DNA from: Rugalucina vietnamica | Taxonomy: Eukaryota; Mollusca; Bivalvia; Lucinida; Lucinidae | Assembly (NCBI GenBank): GCA_964017185.1 | Contig: OZ024874.1 | Location: 18,099,957-18,163,956 of the forward strand | DNA length: 64,000 nt | Direction of reading: 5' to 3' | Shown here: positions 51,221 to 62,515 of the stretch, one piece after another | How positions within the stretch are numbered: the first letter of the stretch is position 1 | How the letters are laid out: each line of letters starts with the position of its first letter | Notes under the pieces: generated by a model | What the model was told of the DNA's origin: nothing | The model's input: only the letters and a program-made list of their open reading frames with translations | The model's database searches: none | Translations under genes and position numbers: made by a program

Positions 51221-52240
51221 GTAAAGGTGTGTTATATTTATAAAGTGTTTCATATGTATTGAAGTCCGATCAATCACACTTATTAGGTAGGCGAAATTTC
51301 AGTGATTTTTAATGACAGAATGCTGCCACACGCCCCTATAAAACATGTAAGGGGTCAAGATAAACTTTTTCCAAAAATACATCACTTTTGATGTGTTACT
51401 GTAGTTTTATCAATTAACAAATTTTAAGTTTCAAGACAAAATCTTTAAGAGATGTTATTGTATTGCATATTTAAGGTCAAATTACTCGAATGTTCCTGCT
51501 CGAACAAAAAATTGGAGGGATGTTTCCAGGTCCAAGGCCCAATTTTGCGACATGAGCAATGGTTTCAATGGAAAATCCCATCACAAATTGTTTGCCGTTT
51601 TTCTTTCGGGCCGATTGGATTTGTTTCACCAGTCAATGTTGCCATACATTTCAATTGAGGACCCAACGATTTGCAATGCATAAAAAGCTCGATACAATTA
51701 AAGGAAAAACTTTCAGAAATGGTTGAAGTTTACTAATGGTTTATTTCATAGGGAGTTAATTTCGATGCAAAACGTTGTGAATAGCCTGCAAAAACCTAAC
51801 TGAATGTCGGAGCAAAAATGTCTGACAGTATTTTTGAAGGACAATAAGTGGTCCTTGGTACAGTGTGTTCAAATCTTCTGTCTACCTTTGATTTGGTGGG
51901 AAAATGTCAATTTTGTGCTTTTAATGAAAGCTAAGGTAACTCGCAAGTGGATTAAGTTATATCGACTGCTTTACATGCATTATGCTCGGGCACGTGTTGG
52001 AGACAATCTCCAATAGAAACTTTGTTACAATTCAAAACGAATAAAGATACATTTAGAAATGAAAAGTGTAAAGTTACTTTTGGTGTTGGGTATATATTCA
52101 AATAAATGTATATGCACAGGTCAAGTCTTTTATTGGTTACAAAGGCCTTCCGTTTTGCTTCAGCGCACGTTTTCGTGGTTCTCGTACTTTAGTTTTCAAA
52201 TACAAGAAATGTCTTAGTGCACACCATAAAGAAGTTGAAC
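51221..52240. other. No gene seen
   Basis: Short chance frames and AT-rich text. No exon or inverted-repeat element was recognised. Confidence 0.35.
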
Positions 52241-52322
52241 TATTTGGATTCCGATCTGGCCAAACAAGACCTTGGGCCTTGTCTGGATCACAAAGTGTGC
52301 ACATATGGTAAACAGACTAAAT

Positions 52323-52511
52323 ACAGAAGGTTGACAAAGTATTCGTCACTTTTGAACGAACGAACATAACATTTAGCTTTAAAATGGCACAAAGACGTGA
52401 ACATAGCTTAACCAGGAAAGACAGGATAATTTTTCTTGTAAACATGAAAATACATGGAAGTCTATACAGTTTTCCCAAAGTGACGAATACTTTTGTCCAC
52501 CTTCTGTAATT
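52323..52511 (+). mobile_element. Tc1/mariner-like MITE (~187 bp)
   Basis: CAGAAGGTTGACAAAGTATT, followed by CGTCACTTT, mirrors AAAGTGACGAATACTTTTGT then CCACCTTCTG, with TA on each side. Repeats of the form CAGAAGGTGGACAAAAGTAT are typical of Tc1/mariner relatives. A paralogous copy at 58740-59840 has been opened by later insertions. Confidence 0.75.
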
Positions 52512-52649
52512 GCCTTGAATATTTTGGTCGATTAATTTTATATATTCTTCGAATCTTTTTCAATACTGCACTGAATTTGATCTAGGTGATATGTATCAAT
52601 CTACCCATTACCCAGTAACATGCAAACTTTACATTTAATATAGCAGACA

Positions 52650-54527
52650 ATAGGGATATGCGCAACGAACGCGATACAGGAATTAACTTTTTAAAATTTA
52701 AATGGAAGGATGACAAGAAGGAAGAATTGCTAAATAATTTTACACAGTAATTTGAATTGCTAAATAATTTAACACAGTAATTTGACATTACGAAATATGC
52801 AATTTTAAATAGTATTAATAGATCCTGTAAAGATTCCATAATTTTTTTTTAAAATGATTGTCGTGTTATATATCAAACAGCAACAAGGTCTATGCTAGGA
52901 CGTTCTCATAACTTTTCAAACGTACGTGAAACTAATCCATGGTGGGACAGACAGTATGAAAATATAAAAAGAGAAAAGTTTCATGCATTAGACGGATTGC
53001 GATCATACCCCTCCCCAGTTAACTTGAAAGAATATAGATACCATAGAAATAGACTTAAAAACATCCTTAAGGAAAAGAAGCATGCATATACAGAAAGTCA
53101 AAAACAAAAGCTTTTAGAATCAAGAAATGACCCTAAAACATTTTGGAAAAATGTCCAAAATATCCGAGAAAAAAAAAAAAAATAAAATTTCTTTAGATAG
53201 TTGGTTTGAACACTTCAAAAACTTATTGCAAATTCCGGATCAAGAAAATTTGGAAAAATTTAGAATATGAGGAACCCGCCCATAACGACATTTTTGATGC
53301 CCGTGTTACTAAGAATGAAGTGAAAAACAATGTAAAATGCATTCGCTCGGGTAAATCAGGTGGCCCGGATGGCATACTTATTGAAATGTTGAAAACTACT
53401 TTTCTTTTGATAAGCCCAGTACTTACAAACCTATTTGATAAGATGATAGAAAGCGGATAATTTCCGGAAGCTTGGGTGGGGGGTATATTGTGCTATTTTC
53501 AAGAAAGGAAATGTTAACGATCCAAACAACTATAGGGGTATTTATCTTATTGATGTGCTCAATAAAATTTTCTCTGGGATATTAAATGACAGAATTTATA
53601 AATATTGTATCGAAAATGATGAATTATAGTAAGCTCAGACAGGTTTCAGAAACGGATACAGCACAACCGACAATATTTTTACATTACAAGCAATGGTACA
53701 AAAATATATAAGCAAGAGTGGCGGGCGATTCTACTGTTTATTTACCGATTTTTCTAAAGCCTTCGATACAGTGGTTCACCAAAAGTTATTGTCTTCTTTA
53801 GATAAAACGGAATAGGTGGAAAACTTTTCAAAATTTTACTTTCAACGTATCTACAACTGAAATCATTGGTTAGTAATCAGTCTTTTTACAGAGTTTTTTG
53901 AATGTAATATCGGTACAAGACAGGGGTGTAAATTAAGTCCGATACTGTTTAGCCTATTCATTAATGATATTGTTCAAGAACTTAGAATTAACAGTCCGCA
54001 TGGAATTTTTATATCACAGGATATACCTGAAATATTTGTTTTATTATACGCTGATGGCATAGCAAATTGTGCTGACATTGTTGGGAATTTACATTGCAAA
54101 TTGAATATTGTAGAATTACTTTGTATAAGAACTGACAAGGCTGTAAACATAGATAAAACAGATAAAACAAAATGTATTGTATTTGGGGGCTTTTTGAGAA
54201 GGGATGAAAAATGGTTTTATCAAGGAAAACAAATTGATGTTTTTTCATTTTATAAATACATGGGCCTGTTATTTACCCCAAAGCTTGTGTGGACTAAAAC
54301 AAAAGAAAACTTAGCTGAAAAAGCAAACAAGGCAATTATAACTATTAAAATCTTACAGAATAGGCAAAGATCGCTTTCCATTTACCATTGTTTTATGATA
54401 TCTGATACATAGTCCCGATTTTGTGCTATGGGTCAGAGATATGGGGTTTTCAAATTGCAAACCAAATTGAAACAGTACATGATAGATTCTGTAAATCTAT
54501 TCTAAACTTCGAAAAACCTTTTCTAAA
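52650..54527 (+). pseudogene. Broken LINE ORF2, 5' and reverse transcriptase part
   Basis: Successive frames read FLKFKWKDDKKEELL, NPWWDRQYENIKREK, NDPKTFWKNVQNI, SGKSGGPDGILIEML, QTGFRNGYSTTDNIF, LFTDFSKAFDTVVHQ, TRQGCKLSPILFSLF and YADG in place of YADD (~54047), then YMGLLFTPKLVWTKT. There are many frameshifts and stops, an A-run slip near 53169, and a 28-base tandem duplication at 52722-52785. This is an ordinary non-LTR reverse transcriptase pseudogene, distinct from the LINE at 29-33 kb. Confidence 0.88.
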
Positions 54528-55441
54528 TTTTATCGTAGACACTATGAATTGATTTCCAAATATACTGTTGGGTTAAAGACGCTTTTAAATGAGGGCCTTT
54601 CGGAACCAGAATTTTATGGTGACTTGGTTTACAAATTCAAGAAACTTATAGGAAGTAATGATTTTTCTTTTCAGTTTAGAAAAATCATAACACGTTACAG
54701 ACGTATAGGTTATAACTTGAATGTTATGCGACAGTCTGCATGCTTAGTTTTTAACCCAATCATGGTTGATAACTACGCTGCCTTCTTTAATTGCACGCCG
54801 GTGGGTCGGGCGTCAGACTCTATGATGGCCCCGACTTAAAGCTATTCATTTTAGTTGGTTGGGGCCGGAGCTTCTTGTCTGTTGCTTGGCCCACCGGGGT
54901 CCAACTGATGTTTTTCTTTTGCTCCGGTGTTAGTAAGTTATTCGGCGCCCAGGGATCTCCATCGTCGGGCAGCTTACTCAATCTGTGAGTGCTGGTTTTT
55001 GATTCATCAGGATGTTTATCATGATTTATTTGTTTGTTCTTGATGATTCATTGACTAGTTAGAGATTCACCACGAGGACCGAAGAACTAACTAAATGTTA
55101 TGAACCACTGCAGAAGCTGAGGGTGAGGTTACGGCCGTGTAAAATCGATTTAAGCCCGCCAGTAACTTTTTGTTACTGATCGTTCCAAGTCGATACTTCT
55201 GTGGTGGTTCTTTTTGTTTTATGTCTTGGTGTTTAATATTTTTGTGCTGTTGGCGCCTTATGTATGTTTTCATATTTTTAGTTAAGTTAAGGTAACTGAG
55301 TGGCCACCTATTGGGAAAATAGCTGCTCATTCGGCTTACGAAATAGGTACCTGATTGTTAGTTTGGTTTTTTCCCACCTCGGGTTTTTGGAGTGGGAATC
55401 TTTTGCTGATTGCGCCTTTTCCTGATCTTTGCCTATTTGTA
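54528..55441 (+). mobile_element. E family copy E2, inserted into the LINE pseudogene
   Basis: Open frame 54549-54839 (KYTVGLKTLLNEGLSEPEFY to SDSMMAPT) plus the 3' UTR ending CTTGTACC. CTTTTCTAAA before and CCTTTCTAAA after mark the target duplication. The LINE frame stops at the left junction and continues in phase at the right one. Confidence 0.82.
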
Positions 55442-55811
55442 CCTTTCTAAAAGTACCAATTCAAACAACAAGTGTATTAGCAAGGGATGAACTAGGCAGA
55501 TATCCACTATCCTTAACATATTTTATTAGATGTATTAAGTACTGGTTCAAGCTGACAAGAATGGAAGATTTTAGATAGCCAAAACAGTGTTATCTAATGC
55601 TGAAGAATTTAGATGACTGTAACAGACCAGTATCAGAAATTTACTATGTAGTTATGAGTTTGGGTATGTATGGATAGCGCAAGGGGTTGGAGATATTGAT
55701 ATTCTTATTCAAATTTTCAAAAGGAGAGTTGAAGACAATCTGTTACAAGAATGGTACTCTGATGTAAATTAGTACAGCAAAGCTTATCACTATAAAAATT
55801 TTAAATGTTTT

Positions 55812-55859
<48 letters not shown>

Positions 55860-56120
55860 TGAAAATTACTTGTCGCTGGATATCTCAGCAAAATATATTC
55901 ATGCTTTTTTAAAATTAAGATGTTCTTCACATAAACTGTTTGTAGAGACATTCTGGCATATACGTATTCCTTACCAGCAAAGAATTTGTTCGTACTGTAC
56001 ATTACACGAGATTGAAGATGAATTCCGTTTTGTGTGCATTGTCCCTTTATATTCTGATGTTAGGGAGCGGTATTTTCCAAACAAGTATAAATATTGTAGA
56101 ATGTCCTTAAATCTATAAAA
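55442..56120 (+). pseudogene. Broken LINE ORF2, C-terminal part
   Basis: It resumes with VPIQTTSVLARDELGRYPLS and IRCIKYWFKL, then after frameshifts and a T tract (55810-55853) reads KLRCSSHKLFVETF, RICSYCTLHEIEDEFRFVC and ending words. The CSYC...EIEDEF...C block is the terminal Cys/His motif common in LINE ORF2. Confidence 0.82.
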
Positions 56121-56556
56121 GGATAAAAAAAAATGACGTCATCATAACTCAAGTCATGAAATATGTATTCTACGCACTCATTAAAAGGGAAGAAAAAATA
56201 AACAGCAATAACACTTGTATGTTATGTAGGTAAGACAAAGTAACCATGCATATGACTTTTATAATCTTGTTGTTGAAAATAATTGTGATTTTCAGCGCCT
56301 GTAGATTCCGAATACCTTGTATCTCACTCTATTTGTTAAAGCAATAATTGACTTCATTTTTACCAGATTTATTTGCACCTGGTGCTTGTCAGTGTGTGAT
56401 CAAATTGCACACTTTGTAAACTAATTAGAATAAGCCTTTCAGCACTTAAAACTCGATTAATAATTCTGAGAATTAGATATATATATGTTCCCGTTGGTCC
56501 TTTTATTAGCGCTATAACAGTATTCTTATACAGATAAAGACTAAGCAATCTGGTTT

Positions 56557-56848
56557 CATAACGAAATGTTCCATTCAATATACAGAGCTTTTTTCAGCTG
56601 TAGAAATTGAAAAAAAAAAAAATAAAAAATAAAAAAAAAAAATAAAAAATGAAAATTCATCAGAAAAAATTGACATTTTTATTATTTTACTCAAAAAATA
56701 TATTGTGGGTACATGTTCGCTGAGGCGGTACTAACAAGTACCCACAATCTATGTTTTGGGCGAAAAATATGAAAAATAGGTATACCCCTGTAAACCCCAG
56801 TTTTACAATATAAAAGTGGGGCCTAAGGGGCATTCATTTCCTGATGAT
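56557..56848 (+). mobile_element. MITE family B copy in copy C
   Basis: CATAACGAAATGTTCCATTC at the left, an A-rich expansion, the central GTGGGTACATG...GTACCCACAAT palindrome, and GGGCATTCATTTCCTGATGA at the right. Confidence 0.65.
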
Positions 56849-57627
56849 ATTTTTTCCGGAGGGTCCTTTTATTAGCGCTATAACAGTGTTCTTATATAGA
56901 TAAAGACTAAACAATTTGATTCTGAGTAGTTCAGCACAATGCACCTCTGAGATTTGTCTGCAGGCTTGTTAAACATAGAGTTCGTTTTTTGTCTATTTTG
57001 ATGAGAGTTGTTATCCATTTCAAGTTGCAAATAGACCTTATTGGTGCATTTATTGACATTTTAATTTCTTGGAACATAAAAAAGTGAGTGAGCAAAATGA
57101 CTGAAAATTTCTCAGAGATCAAATATCTATACACATATCGCACAATAAAAGTTTTAAAATGTACTCACATTTACACTTACCGAAAAGTTATTTAGTTAAG
57201 GTCACTGAAATAATGAATGCCAATGGCAACATTATTTCTTCCTTTCTAGGAATCAGCACGCATCTGGGATTGTTATACTCAATAAACGTAAAGTGAACAC
57301 ATTATACTAATATAACTATGCATTAGTTAAGGCATCATTGGTTTAAACAGAAAATCACAATTCAGTAATTTTGTCAGAGATATACAGAATAATATATAGT
57401 CCAAACAGACTAAATGTCTGTTTTTGGATAAAACAGATTTTAGCATCAAATAGTGTTAACAGATACCCAATTTGAATTTAATGCTCGTATTTTGATAAAA
57501 TAAATTTAACCCCTTTATAACCCCTTGCTTGGCTTGACTACATTGTTCAATTGTGATTTTTCAGTTTGCTGTATCTGGTTTAAGGCACTTGAAATATAAT
57601 CATTATTATTTAGAAAATGCACGAAAA

Positions 57628-57714
57628 ATGACTTTCCGCTCGAGGAGATTGCTCGGGTGCATGTTGATCACGCCAAATCATATCCTTACTAGTAAAACCC
57701 TGGAAACAGGAAAA
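57628..57714 (+). CDS. Possible first coding exon with signal peptide (copy C)
   Basis: 29 codons, MTFRSRRLLGCMLITPNHIL then TSKTLETGK, run open to a GTAAGA donor at 57715. The counterpart in copy B shares the MxxxSxxLLGCMLIT core. No downstream exon was found. Confidence 0.25.
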
Positions 57715-57842
57715 GTAAGAAAATGTTTAAGATAATTATAGTTATTATCATTGTTATTATTCATACTTAATTGTTAGATTTTGTTTCTTCCTTGATTTCC
57801 AACAAATGACGCGGACTGCTATACTATTCAGGTAACCAAATA

Positions 57843-58010
57843 AATTAATTATTACGTATCAGATCTGAATAAAGTATTAAATGAGAAAGCCAATGAATTA
57901 AAAAAAATATAAGAGAAAGAAAAAACGAAAAGATAATAGGAAAATTGAAATAAATAAATATATGACAGTATCTATACAATACAATATACAAATTAAAAAA
58001 AAAAAAAACA

Positions 58011-58041
<31 letters not shown>

Positions 58042-58250
58042 ACATCAAACAGATACAGAGAAGTACTGTATACGAATGAAAATGAATTAACACCAAAATC
58101 TACCATTGATATTCAGTTCTACTGAGTGTCTTCGGTAAGTGTAGTCCTATATTTGCTCGAAAACATGCTTTGACAATATAATGATTACAATTGTTGTCAT
58201 CCTAGGATTCCATCATAAGTAAACATATGTTTTGCCAAAGGGAATAACAA
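57843..58250. other. No gene seen; A tracts
   Basis: A-rich runs near 57994-58040 with interspersed C, otherwise AT-rich. Confidence 0.35.
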
Positions 58251-58254
58251 AGAT

Positions 58255-59136
58255 CAGTTTGTGCGTTCGCACGATCATTTGATCGCTTCCTAGATATAGC
58301 TTTAATTTTAAAGCATCGGGTTTCTGCAAGAATTAGCTTTGTTAAGGATATGTATCTGTTTTGGTTTATCAGAGTATGAATAACGCCACCATGTCTGTGA
58401 TGTTCTCATTAGCATCATTTCCATGTCAAGAGGATACAACCAGATACCGTTGAAATACTAAACGTTCAAACACACACGATATTTATCCTGATTACTGAAG
58501 ACAAGTATCAAGTTTGATATATTCCAATAAATGTATATGCGCAAATCAAAAGCTTCTTTTGGTTACACAGACCTTCCTTTTGCATCGGCGCACGTTTTCG
58601 TTTGTGGTTTCAAATACAAGAAATGTCTAAGTGCATAGAAAGCATAAGGAAGTCGAACTATTTGGTTTTCGATCAGACCGAACAAGACCTTGGACCTTGT
58701 CTTGATCGCAAGGTGTGCACATATGGTAGACAGACTAAAGTACAGAAGGTGCACAAAGTATTCGTGACTTTTGAAAACTCCATAGTCTTCAATGTATTTT
58801 CATGTTTACAAGAACAAATTTATGTTTACAAGAACAAATATCCTGTATCTTCTAGTCAACACATCTTAATGCTTTTGGAGTCTCTTGAAAGTGAAACAAA
58901 TAAAGGAATCAACAAGGTATTTTGATGAAGTTTGGACACTGCGTTTATCGTATACAGTAATCAGAATCTTGGGTGAATTTTGTAAAAGTCCCTTTCTAAT
59001 TGACGGCAATGGTGATGCTGCCCAAAATACCTTGTTGATTGCTTAATTGATTTAGCTTTAAAATGACACCAAGAACATAAAAATATCTTAACCAGGATCT
59101 ACAGGATATTTTTCTTGTAAACATGAAAATACATGG
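58255..59136 (+). repeat. Segment paralogous to 50690-51165 and 52240-52480
   Basis: It keeps the uninterrupted empty site of the 50791 SINE and the left end of a CAGAAGGTGCACAAAGTATT MITE (58742). Its homology to 52380-52455 resumes at 59048 (TTTAGCTTTAAAATG) after an extra 250-base stretch. Confidence 0.7.
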
Positions 59137-59432
59137 AAAGGTACAAGTAGGCAAAGATCAGGAAAAGGCGCAATCAGAAAGAGATTCCCACGCCAAAAAC
59201 CGAAGTGGGAAAAAACCAAACTAACAATCAGGCACTTATACCATGAAACATATCGTAAGCCGAATGAGCAGCTATTTTCCCAATAGGTGGCCACTCAGTT
59301 ACCTTAACTTAATTAAAAATATGAAAACATACATAAGGCGCCAACAGCACAAAAAATTTAAACACCAAGACATAAAACAAAAAGAACCACCACAGAAGTA
59401 TCGCCTTGGAACGATCAGTAACACGAAGTACA
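59137..59432 (-). mobile_element. E family copy E3 (3' UTR only)
   Basis: Reverse complement of the E1 3' UTR, starting at its terminal GGTACAAGTAGGCAAAGATC. It ends inside the UTR at AACGATCAGTAACACGAAG and is joined to a second inverted copy. Confidence 0.8.
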
Positions 59433-59439
59433 AACTGAT

Positions 59440-59795
59440 TGTCTATATGATGAGGAAATGGCGCAACCAGTTTAAAAACCGAGGTGGGAAACGCTAATTT
59501 GACAACGAGGTACTTATACTAAGAAAACATACCGTAAGTCGAGTGAGCAGCTATTACCCAATAGGTGGCCACTCAGTTACCCAAACCTAACTAAAATATA
59601 AAAACACGCATAAGGTGCAAACAGCACAAACATTCGACACCAAGACATAAAAGAATAAAAAACACAACAGAAAAATCGCATTGGAACGATCTGGCGGTTT
59701 AAACTAGTTTTACATGGCCACATCCTCACCCTCAGCTTCTGCAGTAGTTCACAACATTTAGTTACTTGTTCGGTCCTCGTGGTGAATCTCTAGAG
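59440..59795 (-). mobile_element. E family copy E4 (3' UTR only)
   Basis: A second, more diverged reverse copy directly beside E3, with GCAGCTATTACCCAATAGGT and CACCCTCAGCTTCTGCAGTA. After it the host segment resumes at TTTTCCAAACGTGACGAATA, matching 52473 onward. Confidence 0.75.
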
Positions 59796-59864
59796 TTTTC
59801 CAAACGTGACGAATATTTTTGTCCACCCTCTATGATTGTCTTGTTTGTGAAGAGTAAATAGAGG

Positions 59865-59957
59865 ATCTTACACGAGTGGTCATTTCATATGAAATTTATT
59901 AAACGAGCCTTCGGCGAGTTTAATAAATTTCATATGAAATGACCATGAGTGTAAGAT
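59865..59957. repeat. Hairpin H5 (93 nt, GA/GA steps, TTC loop)
   Basis: ATCTTACAC pairs with GTGTAAGAT; then a GA/GA step; then GTGGTCATTTCATATGAAAT and on to AAAC pair with the right arm (one G.T pair); then a second GA/GA step; then GCC/GGC around TTC (GAA on minus). AAATAGAGGATC precedes it, as in H2 and H3. The repeat continues on the right to about 60170, matching 16850-17050. Confidence 0.92.
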
Positions 59958-60170
59958 TGTTTTATCATATGACTTTTAAAAATAGGCTGATTTTATCGCC
60001 TTTGAAGTGGACAAATTTTTCATGAAAATTTACATTGTTGTAACGGACGTCGTCAATTACGTTACGTATTCCCTCAAAAGTATTTATACTCGTGTGGTCA
60101 TGCGATTTTTATGACATGACGTTCCACTGGAAAAAAACGACGTCATATGATAGACTATTTTCTCTAGTGT

Positions 60171-60590
60171 CTCAGCCCAGGTTAAAACATCATCAATCAC
60201 ATTTCTGTACATGTTACACTGTAACTGAAGGCGGATATATTAGCTTCATTCCACGGATATGCGAGAGTTAGGCTCGTTTAATTGGTGAAAAATTCACCAC
60301 AGAAAGTATTATTGTGTTTGGTGCTAACAAGAATAAAAATTTGATTAACACCTCCGTGTCACGGTCGTACTATTTTTGTTACGTTTCTCGTACAGACCGG
60401 CAGTACCATGCAATGTGACTAAGTGCCACGTGTTTACGCGTATAGACTTAAATAAGACCAGAGTTTCTTCTGGTTTGCAGAATTGTTTGGGAAAAGTCTT
60501 GATATGGAGGCGGAAATATAATAAACATAAAGGCCCAAAACTTTTGGAGCATCGATGACTATAATGCCACAACGTATATATGTTACAGCC
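60171..60590. other. No gene seen
   Basis: Short chance frames. No exon was recognised. Confidence 0.35.
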
Positions 60591-60775
60591 AATCTGTGAA
60601 ATCAGCCTTTTCATTAAATGGCAAAAAATTTTAGCCGTTTCGTGAAATGACTAATTCACTCAGCCATTTCATGAAAAGGCTAAATATTTCAGCCTTTTCA
60701 TGAAATGACTAAAATCTCCATGCCATTGTTACACAGATTGACTGGTTCCGTTTTAGCCAATCTATGTAATAATGC
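60591..60775. repeat. Palindromic minisatellite between CCAATCTGTG ends
   Basis: AGCCATTTCATGAAAAGGCT-type units alternate across 60615-60715, between CCAATCTGTGAAAT and ATTGTTACACAGATTG. A single AGCCATTTCATGAAATGACT unit recurs at about 61824. Confidence 0.7.
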
Positions 60776-60912
60776 CTTGAGTTTTATTTATGCCTTTGCT
60801 ATCATAACAGGAATAATTCATTTGATAAAACCACAAAAATGTATATGATAGTACACTAACTTCCATTTTCACTTTTAAAAGAATGTTATTGTAGGCATAA
60901 ATAATAATACAT

Positions 60913-60913
<1 letters not shown>

Positions 60914-60952
<39 letters not shown>
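60914..60952 (+). repeat. (AAT)n microsatellite
   Basis: About 12 AAT units. Confidence 0.95.
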
Positions 60953-60953
<1 letters not shown>

Positions 60954-61112
60954 GTTAAAGATAAGTGTAATTGTTATGATTATAAGGGTAAACACAATAA
61001 AAAATAAAAAAGTTTAAACCATTGCTTTGATCATAGTCAAATAAAAGCTAATTAAAGCAAAGTTTGCAAGCTAATCAAAATGTGTGATAAATCCCACTCG
61101 ACTACCCCTTGA

Positions 61113-61464
61113 TTTGAAGTGGGGGACAATGTTGCTATTCCTATACCTATGGTTGACAGAGGTAAAGGTGACCCACGAATCATTCTTGGTGTAATTCTGG
61201 TTTGTGATGAACAAAATATGTACACTAGTGCTGTCAAGGAATCAATCTTTGTCCACAAGAGCTCCTGACTTATCGTGATCTTAACACAATATGTACAGTG
61301 ACACTTCGCCAAGCTGTGAAAGCAACAACAGGAGGCCTAGGCTTGTTTCGATTTGATTGTGGAAATGGTAAAAACAATGTCAAACCAACAGGTGTAAGTG
61401 TTTTAAGGCTGGTAAAATGTGCAAAAGCAGATGCCATAACAGTCTCCCATGTAAGGATAAGTAG
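61113..61464 (+). pseudogene. Decayed C-terminus of a Ginger/KRBA2-like integrase-type transposase
   Basis: Frame 1 reads FEVGDNVAIPIPMVDRGKGD then PRIILGVILVCDE to a TGA. After shifts the sequence reads VTLRQAVKATTGG and finally CQTNRCKCFKAGKMCKSRCH then NSLPCKDK and TAG. The VGDNVxxPxPxVDRGxGDPR strand and the CxTNRCxCxKxxxxCxSRCHN cysteine cluster are those I know from the C-terminal part of KRAB-A domain-containing protein 2 and related integrase-like DNA transposon proteins. At least one in-frame stop and two frameshifts break it. The integrase core is not seen upstream. Confidence 0.7.
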
Positions 61465-61984
61465 ACAATGTATGTGAATTTAACTGAACATTATGTGTGG
61501 TATTGATAATGTACACTATAGATACATGTTCCCAATGGCATGTTGCTGATATTTTACTATTTCATAAGTGAATGCTTAATATCTCATATTGTGTGATTCA
61601 ATAACTCTGAATTTTCTCCAGACAATAGGAAATGAGAAACCAAATTATTGTACCAGTAAGAAATTAAAAATCTCAATATATTAACTCGATTACTCATGAC
61701 ACATACAACTGATCATTTGATGTGCTTACATTATGTGCTTTATTATGTTTTAACCAATTTTCAGAGCTTTAATAAAACTAAACTTCAGTCTTTGTCTTGT
61801 TTTAAAGGTTCCCTTGTTAGTTTAGCCATTTCATGAAATGACTAGAGCAAATTTGAATGGGGGAAACTGTTAACTGAATGCCATGCAGGGAATGGGCAGT
61901 AGGACTGAATATCAAAGATTTTAAAAACAATTGGACCCCAGGAGTTCATCTGCCCCCACCCAAATCGAGGCAATATACAGGTAC
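61465..61984. other. No gene seen
   Basis: AT-rich sequence. No exon was recognised. Confidence 0.35.
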
Positions 61985-62130
61985 GTGTATTTCTACAATA
62001 ATTAATTGTCAAACCTCTTCTGTTCTGAAACCACTTGGCAAATCTAAGCCAAATTTTGTATGAAGCATCTATAGGAAGGGGGAACCAATGTGTATATAAA
62101 ATCCAGGTCACATAACTAAGATGGCGACCA
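61985..62130 (-). repeat. Interspersed repeat (ATAGATGCTTCATA family), inverted
   Basis: TGAAACCACTTGGCAAATC, GTATGAAGCATCTATAGG and ATCCAGGTCACATAACTAAG are the reverse complement of 34805-34935. Confidence 0.65.
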
Positions 62131-62440
62131 TATATGGTAGAAACCACAACTACTTTTCTTTTGTCCAGTGACTGTATTTTTTGACTCTCACGTTGCCCTT
62201 GGGCTACTTGTATTTATTTCTCGTGATACCTTAAAATGACCAATGTGAAGATAATTAAAGAATGTCAAGAAGCTATATAAAGACAGTCAATCTTCCAAGA
62301 TAAAAGCACAATTTGGGTCTAAAAGGCGATAATGCTACTACATGCACTGTTTGTATTCTAAAATGCAAGCTATTCTAAAATGCAAGCTGAAGTAATTTTT
62401 TTATTTAATTTTTGATCAGTTTGGGATAGTCGGAAGGAGA

Positions 62441-62472
62441 AAATAAATAAATAAATAAATAAAAAAAAAAAA

Positions 62473-62513
<41 letters not shown>
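62441..62513 (+). repeat. (AAAT)n, poly(A) and (AAT)n microsatellite
   Basis: Simple repeats in succession. They may be the tail of an old retroelement. Confidence 0.85.

Positions 62514-62515
<2 letters not shown>

Larger units (their letters stand above)
56275..57840 (+). repeat. Segment copy C
   Basis: Homologous to copies A, B and D from TCCGAATACCTTGTATCTCA onwards. It contains an internal doubling of the TTAGCGCTATAACAG block (56506 and 56868) on both sides of a MITE family B copy. Confidence 0.8.
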
